A stretch of 64,000 bases of DNA. It comes from Teredinibacter purpureus. Lineage in GTDB: Bacteria > Pseudomonadota > Gammaproteobacteria > Pseudomonadales > Cellvibrionaceae. The notes beneath the pieces were generated by a model that saw only the letters and a program-made list of their open reading frames with translations, was not told where the DNA came from and ran no database searches. Both the position numbers and the translations under genes were made by a program. Below are positions 37,401 through 44,767 of the stretch, in pieces; positions within the stretch are counted from its first letter, which is position 1, and the number at the start of each line of letters is the position of its first letter. The stretch spans positions 265,501-329,500 of the forward strand of contig NZ_CP060092.1 in NCBI RefSeq assembly GCF_014217335.1. The letters run 5' to 3'.

Positions 37401-39148
37401 TTGGTCATATCTGACCAATAGAGTTTATTACTTTCGAGATTAACTTCCCAAGCGCCGATATTCGCTTGTTGGCTCATTGACTCCAACATTTCCTGTTGGC
37501 GTAATATTTTTTCTTCGTCCGTGATTTGGCTGGTAACATCAATACCGGTCGCGTATATTTTTCCTGTGCTCATGTCGGCAGCGGCGTGCCACTTTAAGTT
37601 TCGGTACGAACCCGCCTTTGATTTAAATCGATTGTTAAAGCCTACGCTCGCCTCCCCAGAGAGTATTTTTTGGCACTCGAGCCTGGACGCTTCAACATCT
37701 TCCGGGTGAATAAAATCAAACATCGATTTACCTACAACCTGGCTACTAACCAGACCTAATGCGTAAGTGAAACTCGCGTTGGTTTTTTCAAAAACGCCGT
37801 CTCGATCGAGGATAACCATAAAGTTAACGGAATGGTCAAAGAAATTCTGCAATTCAGATCGAGACTCTTCTAAATCTCTTTGAGATTTTTTTCGCTCAGA
37901 AATATCTTCGACCATCGACCAAATAAGCTGTCGACCAGCTCGATTTTCAATTAACACGCCATTGAGTAATACAGAATATTGGCTGCCATCTTTGCGAATA
38001 TATTCTTTTTCATAGGGCCCATAGCGGCCATGATTACTTAACAACCGTAATTGTTCTAATTCTTCCTGTTCATAGGCAGCCGGCGTTAAATCCCAATAAT
38101 TCAACGAAAAAAATTCTTCACGGGTGTACCCTGTAGGTGTAATTAAAGCGCCGTTTACATCTAAAAACTCACCTGTAGTAAAATCATTTAGCGCAATACC
38201 CAATGGCGACAGATCAAACAACCCTTGTAAACGCACCTCCTGCTCACCGCGCCTAAGCGTGAGCCGAAGAATAAAGACCCCCAGCCCAAGTAAAATGCCG
38301 ATCAGTATCACGCCAATCAAAAAAAGCGGCCACACACTCAACCAATAAGATGTCCAACCTTTTTTGGGCACTGCCGCCATGTGCCACGAGCCAGAAGGGA
38401 GAGAGACGTTTGCAATTACGGGGTTCGCCTTAAATATCGACTCGTCTCCGTAAAATAGCTCGCCGTTATGGCCCGTGGCATCTCGCCCTCTTATCGCAAT
38501 ATTAATGGTTAAATCATCGCTAAATAGACCGCTATCTTCATAGAAGCGCTGGAGGTCGATAACCGCCGAGACTAACCCCCAAAACTTTCCGCTTTCGCCT
38601 GTTTCGTCATAGACAAATACCGGTAATCGGCCGATTAATCCTTGCCCACCTTGCTTTAGCTCGACAGGCCCAGCAACAATTAGCTCTCCGGTCATTCGAG
38701 CCTCACTTGCGGCCGCCCACTGGTCTGCCGCATGACGATAATTCAACCCTATTGCAGACTCATTTCCCTCTAACGGATAGATAAATCGCAATACCATATC
38801 AGGTGCAGCCCCAACATTGCGCAGCTGTGTATGCCCTCGAAAAAGCGGCGATGCAATACGGGTAAATTGCCCTTGTGTTAACGCGGGATCGGCCGCGATG
38901 GCCGCCGCTAGCCCTAGCGCCGTTTGTACGTTTGCTGCAATATTACCTTCGATTTTGGCGCGAATAAGTGCTAACTGCTGCAATACATCGGTACGCTCAA
39001 CTTGCTCAAACTGACGATAGCTCGACCAGCTTGTTGCCACCACAAGGCCACACGTGAGGCTTAGCATCGCCGCGAACATCAACCGTGTATACAGGCCAGT
39101 TTTTTTAACTCTATACTGGGTCTTAGCGAGCCGTACACCTTCACTCAT
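34496..39148 (-). CDS. Giant hybrid sensor histidine kinase (CHASE-PAS-GAF-HK-REC-REC-HPt)
   Basis: 1550 residues; ATG 39148 is preferred over TTG 39160. Order: membrane span (about 19-40); CHASE-like periplasmic domain (NIAANVQTALGLAAAIAADP, FIYPLEGNESAIGLNYR); second span (about 270-295); several PAS domains (LSPLGIALNDFTTGEFLDVN, NFMVILDRDGVFEKTN and one more); GAF (about 700-850). Next come the HisKA box SHEIRTPLNGIMGML with phospho-His near residue 891 and the ATPase (NLVGNAIKFTSHGEI, DSGIGIPPEKI, GTGLGLAISKKL). Two receiver domains follow (VDDNATNCEV/VIDQIMPAM and VEDNPVNQDV/LMDCQMPEMDGYEAT), then a C-terminal HPt (AHSIKGSAGQL). It is a complete phosphorelay in one chain. No separate regulator adjoins it; the signal is unknown. 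Confidence 0.93.
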   Translation of the reverse strand: MSEGVRLAKTQYRVKKTGLYTRLMFAAMLSLTCGLVVATSWSSYRQFEQVERTDVLQQLALIRAKIEGNIAANVQTALGLAAAIAADPALTQGQFTRIASPLFRGHTQLRNVGAAPDMVLRFIYPLEGNESAIGLNYRHAADQWAAASEARMTGELIVAGPVELKQGGQGLIGRLPVFVYDETGESGKFWGLVSAVIDLQRFYEDSGLFSDDLTINIAIRGRDATGHNGELFYGDESIFKANPVIANVSLPSGSWHMAAVPKKGWTSYWLSVWPLFLIGVILIGILLGLGVFILRLTLRRGEQEVRLQGLFDLSPLGIALNDFTTGEFLDVNGALITPTGYTREEFFSLNYWDLTPAAYEQEELEQLRLLSNHGRYGPYEKEYIRKDGSQYSVLLNGVLIENRAGRQLIWSMVEDISERKKSQRDLEESRSELQNFFDHSVNFMVILDRDGVFEKTNASFTYALGLVSSQVVGKSMFDFIHPEDVEASRLECQKILSGEASVGFNNRFKSKAGSYRNLKWHAAADMSTGKIYATGIDVTSQITDEEKILRQQEMLESMSQQANIGAWEVNLESNKLYWSDMTKSIHGLSLSYNPTLVSALEYYKPGKSRAIMEDAIQLCMERGVDFNEEVQIVTANDRELWVLVTGKSELVNGRCVRIYGSFQNINARKIAEKKIENTRKELEQQMALLEVIADSQASFIEQSDIKKSFDSLLNNILQLTSSEYGFIGEIIYLESGDPYLKTWAITEISWNAESKSLYRKSENEGMEFFNMQSLFGAAITSLNPIISNTPTSDSRRAGIPKGHPELNSFLGMPIRRGKEGIAMVGIANRAGGYYEEMVDWLHPLLNSIGQFVEGVRGIHARNQAEEQLVSAKNAAEEAAHAKSEFLAIMSHEIRTPLNGIMGMLNLLSRSGMSSEQKRKLDIASHGSETLLTIINDILDFSKVDAGKIALECLNFNIATQLDEFAESMAMRAQEKGLELIIDQTAIEYPMVNGDPGRIRQVMTNLVGNAIKFTSHGEIVVRASLTPTGDDLELRVSISDSGIGIPPEKISALFDPFTQVDASTTRTYGGTGLGLAISKKLCELMGGNIAVTSELGRGSNFEFYLHLERSNVEDRQPNLDLRNKRILVVDDNATNCEVMRNLLDIWGADVDTADNGDHALSACMTHVEAPYDVIVIDQIMPAMQGAELAEQIKKIEPLAAIPLVVMSRMSEVSLGALAQAGFSGHISKPVTGSQLRDCLSIVLEGGSTLSTVYSADRSRVGVSHLTNETVLSEALHRVLLVEDNPVNQDVAKMMLDDAGVVIDVAGNGIEALDALLAATEEDQYSIVLMDCQMPEMDGYEATRQIRQGSAGDGYRDIPIVAMTANAMKGDREKCFAAGMNDYISKPIDPELLEKKVQQWLEDAAAISTLSARQADAAAEKIAAPTFSRPQTNDVDGNEDDVEWDIYALLSSLKGRDDRVKLLLKSFNGRMDTVIAQFDLSVDNKDTDAIGFIAHSIKGSAGQLMARPLQQVAKELEEAARLEQHENVLALCPTFRGMTVSLYEKSLAYVKD

Positions 39149-39473
39149 ACGCACGACCAAAAGCTGCTAACGCAGGCGTTACGCATGAGCATATACAGGG
39201 TGAGAAGACAGCGCGAATGTCGCGATACATCAGCGTACCTAGGATAGGGGAGCAAAATAAAAACCAACAATTAATACAATATAAATTTAGTATAGATCAG
39301 ATGCTCTTGTTCACCTGAGGTTCGCAGTAGGCTTATCGGCTATTCGCAACACCGACGAACCTACGTTTTAACGCGCCTGCCCTCCCCATGCCAGCCCATA
39401 GTTGACGAAAACTCAGCCATGTTGACGTGGTCTATACTGGTGAGATAACAATACTAGTGTTACATTCTTCTCT
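39149..39473. other. Divergent intergenic region, 325 bp
   Basis: This lies between the hybrid kinase (left) and the diguanylate cyclase (right). An AT-rich block at about 39257-39300 could carry the leftward promoter. Near the rightward gene are two TTGACG hexamers, but neither is properly spaced from the TATACT at about 39434. No ORF or hairpin stands out. Confidence 0.35.
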
Positions 39474-40757
39474 ATGAGTTCTAATTACTACAACAGTGTT
39501 CGCTTTTTCGCTGCCATCATTACTGTTATGGCGCTAATCAGTGAGCCTTATTTGCCCAAAAAGACAAAAACCCTTCACCCCCACGCTTATGTAGACCAAA
39601 CACTGTATTCCGATAGAGATTTTGGCGGCGTAAGCGAGGTTCGATGGCTCGACAAAACGGCCGGTAAGTGGTTTTGTAACCGAATTGAAAGCGATGTATA
39701 CCCTTCTTGCGGGTACTCCATATCGTTTCAACTTCCCCGTGGTGAAGGCCTAGATTTTTCCGCTTATAACGGCTTTAAACTACACGCCACCTATGAAGGC
39801 GACGCCCAACGTGTACGTATATTCCTGCGTAATTTCAATCCCGCGTATACCAGCATGGAGGACACAAATTCTTCTAAATTTATGTCAATGGTGCTTCACA
39901 CAAAAGATTTGGACGAAGCCGTATTGATTAATTTTGACGAGTTCACCGTTATCGATTGGTGGATTAGCCAATATCAAATCTCCCGCGAACACTCCGCTGT
40001 TGAACTCAATACCATCGAAGCGCTGGGCATTGACCACTTAAATTTAGGCCCCCATACGCTCACCGTTCATAAAATAGAGTTAATAGGCGACTTCATTAAA
40101 ACCGTCGACCTTTACCTCATTATAATCATGCTTTGGATGGCGATTCTCATCTATGAGGGGTCGACACGGTTATACCAACTAAGAAACAAAACCCGCCAAA
40201 AAGAACGTTTAATTCGAGAACTAAAAAGTAACTATAAACACCTAGAAGAAGAAAAAAATCTGTACGAGATGAAGTCCACAACCGATCATCTCACCGGCGC
40301 ACAGAATCGAACAGGCATCCAACAATTTGTTGACCAGCTCATTGCGACCACACCACGGCGCACCAATATAGGTTTAATGATTTTCGATATCGATCATTTT
40401 AAACGCGTTAACGATCGGCGAGGGCACGACACGGGTGACCGAGTGTTGAAATCGATGGCTAAGCTAATCTCCATTAATACACGCGATTCAGATTTGGTGG
40501 GACGTTGGGGAGGCGAGGAATTTCTGCATATTTCCAGCGACATTCAAAAGAGCAACCTAATGGAGTTAGCTGAAAAATTACGGAATGCTGTAGCATTTTA
40601 TACTTTTGAAGAAAACGACCCACTCACTATCACTATCAGTATAGGTGTGACGCTATTCAGAAAAGATGAGCCCTTTCTAAAAGCATTAAAGCGTGCCGAC
40701 GACGCACTTTATGCGGCGAAAAATAATGGCCGTAACTGCTGTGTTTTTCAAGATTAA
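39474..40757 (+). CDS. Membrane diguanylate cyclase with carbohydrate-binding-like periplasmic sensor
   Basis: 427 residues. An N-terminal span (about 8-22) leads to a ~180-residue periplasmic beta-sandwich (SISFQLPRGEGLDFSAYNGF, VRIFLRNFNPAY, IEALGIDHLNLGPHTLTVHK) that resembles CIA30/CBM11-type folds. A second span (about 211-230) and a coiled coil follow. The C-terminal GGDEF domain is intact (GRWGGEEFLHIS), with the inhibitory I-site RDSD exactly five residues before it. It should make c-di-GMP, possibly in response to a sugar. Its stop overlaps the stop of the convergent solute-binding-like gene. Confidence 0.9.
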   Translation: MSSNYYNSVRFFAAIITVMALISEPYLPKKTKTLHPHAYVDQTLYSDRDFGGVSEVRWLDKTAGKWFCNRIESDVYPSCGYSISFQLPRGEGLDFSAYNGFKLHATYEGDAQRVRIFLRNFNPAYTSMEDTNSSKFMSMVLHTKDLDEAVLINFDEFTVIDWWISQYQISREHSAVELNTIEALGIDHLNLGPHTLTVHKIELIGDFIKTVDLYLIIIMLWMAILIYEGSTRLYQLRNKTRQKERLIRELKSNYKHLEEEKNLYEMKSTTDHLTGAQNRTGIQQFVDQLIATTPRRTNIGLMIFDIDHFKRVNDRRGHDTGDRVLKSMAKLISINTRDSDLVGRWGGEEFLHISSDIQKSNLMELAEKLRNAVAFYTFEENDPLTITISIGVTLFRKDEPFLKALKRADDALYAAKNNGRNCCVFQD

Positions 40758-41650
40758 GGCGGAAACGTTTTCAACGTTAATACACGGCGGTTGTTCTTCT
40801 TAAGTTCCTTCATAGCCCATTGGTACCGAGGCACACTGTAAAACAGCCTATCGAAGCTGCCATCTTGCTGCGCCAAATGTAAGCCCGCTTCTATTCGATT
40901 TGCCAGCAGCTCATTGTCTCTTCCAACAAAAAAATAAAGGGCACCGTGATATTCCAACAACAACGTTTCTTCAATTGCCAGCGGCAAGTTGGGGTAGAAA
41001 TGCACTTCTGAATGTATTTGGTAAATACCTCTCGAAAAATAGTCGAAACGCCTAGCGGCCAACATTTTAAATAATTTCCCGTAACCGGTGGCAGTCACCA
41101 GCGGGAGGCCATTAGCACGCATTACTTTTGCATCAGGCCATTGCGCACCCATTCCGCCACGTAGCTGCCCTAACGCTTCTAAGCCATTAATCGCACTAAA
41201 CCTCGCCTGATCCTCTTCATGAATCAATAATAGCCGGTATTGGCTTAAGCCTTTTAACAGGGGAATTTTGACTGCTCGCAATTCTTTCTCTAGCGCCTTG
41301 CTGGAGGTTGACCAGATAACATCGACAGTTCCTTTGTTCAGCGCAAAGCGAAGGCGCTTATCGCGTAGCCATTCGGTATACATACCGTATTGCCAAGGCC
41401 CAAATTCACTGGTCGTTTTGTCTAACGCAAGGCGCAACAATTGAGAAAAATAATAATCTTCGTGGTTAATATCATGCGATAACAGATAGGGGAATACGAC
41501 TTTGTGCACCGTTGAACGCGGGCTAACAGGTTGGGAGGTACGGCTAAGGTCTGGGCTGACAGTAGGTTCTGGCGATGCTGCGTGTCCCTGCGCAACCAAC
41601 ACTACGACACTCAGCGCCAACGCAACAATGCTAATGAAGGGTGTGTGCAT
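40754..41650 (-). CDS. Periplasmic solute-binding-like protein (paralogue A)
   Basis: 298 residues with a signal peptide ending GHAAS and a low-complexity Pro/Ser linker. The body resembles type-II periplasmic binding proteins of the amino-acid-binding family (FPYLLSHDINHEDYYFSQLLRLALDK, TVDVIWSTSSKALEKEL, GAQWPDAKVMRANGLPL, RRFDYFSRG), but no ABC permease or ATPase is near. It is clearly related to the product at 43794-44750. It overlaps the diguanylate cyclase stop tail-to-tail (TTAA), and standalone proteins of this kind often act as sensors. It follows the acyltransferase gene on the same strand by about 70 bp. Confidence 0.8.
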   Translation of the reverse strand: MHTPFISIVALALSVVVLVAQGHAASPEPTVSPDLSRTSQPVSPRSTVHKVVFPYLLSHDINHEDYYFSQLLRLALDKTTSEFGPWQYGMYTEWLRDKRLRFALNKGTVDVIWSTSSKALEKELRAVKIPLLKGLSQYRLLLIHEEDQARFSAINGLEALGQLRGGMGAQWPDAKVMRANGLPLVTATGYGKLFKMLAARRFDYFSRGIYQIHSEVHFYPNLPLAIEETLLLEYHGALYFFVGRDNELLANRIEAGLHLAQQDGSFDRLFYSVPRYQWAMKELKKNNRRVLTLKTFPP

Positions 41651-41719
41651 GCGGGTAAACCACGGAAGTAGAATTCGTCAACGTAGTAAAGTTTAGTTGC
41701 TGATTCCTCATCTTGCCGA

Positions 41720-42724
41720 TTAGTACACTTTTTTCTCGCCTTCCGGGCGATTTTTGAAACGTTTAATACTCCACCAATATCGCTCTGGGTGCGGCTCAAT
41801 AATAGCTTCAATCGCACGATTTAAGGCCCTGGTATCGGCGATAGGCTCATCGCTGGGAAAATTATCGAGCGCAGGAAATATCCTCAACCGGTACGTTCGA
41901 TCATCGTCATTACGGTAGTGGGCATAGGGCACAACAAGCGCATTGGTTGCCCGCGCAATACGACTAATGGCGAGAGTAGTGGAGGCTTGTACGCCTTTAA
42001 ATTCAGCAAATACGCTATTTTTATTTTTAACTTCAATGTCGGGGGCGTACCACACAACCCCTTTTTTCTTTAACGCGCGAGTTATCCCCACGAGATTATT
42101 GACGGGGAAGAGGTGGTCCCCAAATTCGCCTCTGGCATCACAAATAAATGCGTCGACGATAGAGTCACTCGGCTTTCGATAGGTAAAGACAAAAGTTCGG
42201 TCCTTGCGCACTAAGCTTCCTACTAAGGCAACATTCAAATCCGGGCTGCCAAAGTGGCATGCCATTAAGATGATGCCCCGCTCGGACGCGAGCGCTGCCC
42301 GCCAATGCTCCAAGCCCTCTTGGGTAGCACTCGGCCAATAGAGTTTGGTCACATTCCCAAACCACGATTTAAACGTTTCGGCGAAGGTTATACCGAGTTC
42401 ACGAAAGCTCGCCTTCACTAACGCCTCTTGTTCTCTCGGGGTTAACTCGGGGTAACACAATTGAATGTTCACACACGCAATGCCGCGTACGCGGGGCGAA
42501 AGCCATCCTATAAGGTGGCCGAAACCGGCGCCCAGCCGTAGAAGTATGCTGTGAGGAAGTAACGCCAACAAACGGCAAAACAGCAGCACGACACCCAATG
42601 CCCAATAACGTGGCGAGCGATTTAAGAAAAATTTTCGCCACATTTTAAAAGAGATACCGGTGTTATCCCTCGGTTTATAGGGCGTTATGGTCTCGGCGGT
42701 ATCATCACTAGCGTTTAAGGTCAT
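41720..42724 (-). CDS. LpxL/LpxM-family lipid A acyltransferase
   Basis: 334 residues from ATG 42724 (GTG 42748 is the alternative). An N-terminal membrane segment (YWALGVVLLFCRLLALLP) precedes the acyltransferase core. The catalytic HX4D motif is HFGSPD in ILMACHFGSPDLN, then FTYRKPSD, and PERYWWSIKRFKNRP near the C-terminus, a signature of this family. It would add a secondary acyl chain to lipid A, or act on another lipid such as an ornithine lipid. The position between a PD40 protein and a solute-binding-like gene gives no further clue. Confidence 0.9.
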   Translation of the reverse strand: MTLNASDDTAETITPYKPRDNTGISFKMWRKFFLNRSPRYWALGVVLLFCRLLALLPHSILLRLGAGFGHLIGWLSPRVRGIACVNIQLCYPELTPREQEALVKASFRELGITFAETFKSWFGNVTKLYWPSATQEGLEHWRAALASERGIILMACHFGSPDLNVALVGSLVRKDRTFVFTYRKPSDSIVDAFICDARGEFGDHLFPVNNLVGITRALKKKGVVWYAPDIEVKNKNSVFAEFKGVQASTTLAISRIARATNALVVPYAHYRNDDDRTYRLRIFPALDNFPSDEPIADTRALNRAIEAIIEPHPERYWWSIKRFKNRPEGEKKVY

Positions 42725-42816
42725 GGAGCAGCGGTACTTTAACAACACAAGGGTGGCGCATTATTTCCCAGCTAGCGCCAAATTGCGACTGCATTATCTC
42801 TCTACAATGCGGCAGC

Positions 42817-43719
42817 TTAGACCTGACGGTAGCTGACAAACGCCAATTGTGTGCTATCGGGCGACCAGCTGGGTACATTGAGTGAGCCCTGCCCACCGAA
42901 AAACACCTCGGTAATATCACGTTCGTTGCCGGTTTCGAGGTCCAATAAAACCAACTTCACATCACGACCAAACGGGTGCGCCTCTTGCTGGTCGTCTAGA
43001 TAACGAATAAACACTAACTGTTTTCCGTCGGGTGACGGATGCGGAAACCAATCGGAATGCGGCGAATGCACAAGTTGCTTCGGGTTGCGGCCATCGGCAT
43101 CCATACGCCAAATCTGCATCATGCCACTTTGATAAGAGTTGAAGTAGATAGTACCGCCATCGGGAGAGTAGTCGGGCCCATCATCAAGACCGCGCGTTTG
43201 CGTCAACCGACGTTCGTCGCCTCCGTCTACGCTAATGTCGTAAATATCATAATCGGGGCTACTAGCCCTGCCTGCAACATAGGCTAAACGCTCACCATTG
43301 GGCGACCAGCCATGCCAATAGGATGGACACTTTTCTGTCACTCTAAAGGGCGCGCCACCGTCGATAGGCAAAAGGTAGATTACCGATTCATCATCACTGT
43401 CCAGGGCATGATGACTGATGACAATCCGCTTACCGTCCGGCGATATACCGTGATCATTATTGCAGCGGGTGGCAAACCCACTATCAATGGGGTGCACGGT
43501 ACCGGTAGCAAGATCAAACCGATACAACAAGCCTTCTCGGTTATAGATCAGATAGTGGTCGAACGGGTGCCAGTTAGGGGCTTCAAAGATGCCCATTTGG
43601 GCATAACGCGTCTCCCGTTCACCGGTCGCAAGGGTCAATATTTCCAGGCGGCTTTCAATGGCTGGCGGCGCAGTGGAGCAAGGTTCATCAGAGGAGGAGG
43701 CAGCTGGGCTTGTCGTCAT
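42817..43719 (-). CDS. TolB-like PD40 beta-propeller protein, cytosolic
   Basis: 300 residues from ATG 43719 (a TGAG-type site about 7 nt upstream; ATG 43746 is possible). At least five PD40/WD40-like blades are visible: APNWHPFDHYLIY, HGISPDGKRIVIS, HGWSPNGERLAYV, PDYSPDGGTIYFNS, FPHPSPDGKQLVFI, PSWSPDSTQLAFVS. There is no signal peptide, unlike TolB. Such proteins occur beside sugar- and lyase-type genes; the function here is unknown. It lies 92 bp upstream of the acyltransferase on the same strand. Confidence 0.85.
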   Translation of the reverse strand: MTTSPAASSSDEPCSTAPPAIESRLEILTLATGERETRYAQMGIFEAPNWHPFDHYLIYNREGLLYRFDLATGTVHPIDSGFATRCNNDHGISPDGKRIVISHHALDSDDESVIYLLPIDGGAPFRVTEKCPSYWHGWSPNGERLAYVAGRASSPDYDIYDISVDGGDERRLTQTRGLDDGPDYSPDGGTIYFNSYQSGMMQIWRMDADGRNPKQLVHSPHSDWFPHPSPDGKQLVFIRYLDDQQEAHPFGRDVKLVLLDLETGNERDITEVFFGGQGSLNVPSWSPDSTQLAFVSYRQV

Positions 43720-43793
43720 AGTAATCTCAAGTATAGAGGTGGGCATATACGTCTATACTAAAGCACACTACGTGATGATCAGCGGAATATCCT

Positions 43794-44750
43794 TTGGCTT
43801 CAATTTTCAGTTCGCGACACTCCGCTAACAAGCATGCGGAAATCAAACGGTTGCTAATCACCCTGTCAATAGGGTGTTTGATTACAGTCGCCTTACTGCC
43901 CGTTAAAGCCAACGCTCAAACAAGCGTAGAGCCTTTACACTTTACGTACCCCTCCTCCGACGACATTTACTACGGTATACGCGATGCCTACTTCGTTAAG
44001 ATACTAAAACTTGTACTCACAAAAAGCGGCGAACCCTACACCCTATCAACCATTAAAATGCCACCAATGCGCGAAAGCCGTAGCGCTCTTTACCTCAACA
44101 ACAGCCGCTATACCGTACATTGGTATATGACAAATAATACCCTTGAGCACGACCTCATCCCCATTAGGGTACCGCTATACAAAGGGTTAATTGGTTGGCG
44201 GCTGCTGTTCATTCGGGACGGAAACCAACCGTTATTTGATAATGTTGAAACCGTAGACGATCTCAAAAAATTAAGCGGTGTACAGGGCACCTACTGGCCT
44301 GATAGCAGTGTCTTAAGAAGTAATGGCTTTGAGCTTTGGGTAACCGACGAATGGAACAGCCTCGCTGAACTAGTATCCCTAAAAAGAGCAGACTATTTCC
44401 CCCGCTCTGTGACTGAAATTTGGCGTGAAGCCTCCTTCGTTCGGGAGCAAAATTTGGTTGTAGAGAACACCCTATTGCTACAGTATCCGGCGGCCTATTA
44501 TATGTTCGTCGCTAAACACAATACTGCACATGCGACACTGCTGAAAAAGGGCTTTGAGATCGCACTAGAAGACGGCTCTATGGATGCATTGTTTAACGAA
44601 ACGTTTAGCGATTACATTCAGCAGTCGCACTTATACCGCCGAAAAATGATGAGTATTAATAACCCCCTTATGCCACCACAAACGCCCTATACCGATAAAC
44701 GTTTGTGGTACCACATCCCTCCCACCACAATTAATATAGATCTCGATTAA
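43794..44750 (+). CDS. Periplasmic solute-binding-like protein (paralogue B)
   Basis: 318 residues. TTG 43794 is the only reasonable start for the signal peptide (KRLLITLSIGCLITVALLPVKANAQT); an internal TTG before it is possible. Shared with the product at 40754-41650 are FTYPSSDDIYYGIRDAYFVKILKLVL, IPIRVPLYKGLIGWRLLFI, GTYWPDSSVLRSNGFEL and RADYFPRSVTEIW. No transporter genes adjoin. It is divergent from the PD40 gene and convergent with the molybdoenzyme (17 bp apart). Sensor or binding role unproven. Confidence 0.8.
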   Translation: MASIFSSRHSANKHAEIKRLLITLSIGCLITVALLPVKANAQTSVEPLHFTYPSSDDIYYGIRDAYFVKILKLVLTKSGEPYTLSTIKMPPMRESRSALYLNNSRYTVHWYMTNNTLEHDLIPIRVPLYKGLIGWRLLFIRDGNQPLFDNVETVDDLKKLSGVQGTYWPDSSVLRSNGFELWVTDEWNSLAELVSLKRADYFPRSVTEIWREASFVREQNLVVENTLLLQYPAAYYMFVAKHNTAHATLLKKGFEIALEDGSMDALFNETFSDYIQQSHLYRRKMMSINNPLMPPQTPYTDKRLWYHIPPTTINIDLD

Positions 44751-44767
44751 TCACACTGGCGAAGCAT

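Noticed and set aside
39401..39440. TTGACG with TATACT as a sigma-70 promoter for the diguanylate cyclase gene
   Set aside because: Neither TTGACG copy is 16-18 bp from the TATACT.
42708..42920. Small open frame between the PD40 and acyltransferase genes
   Set aside because: It overlaps both genes, lacks a ribosome site and shows no domain.
43312..43761. 149-codon open frame antisense to the PD40 propeller gene
   Set aside because: The propeller repeats explain the sequence fully; the antisense product is a compositional shadow.
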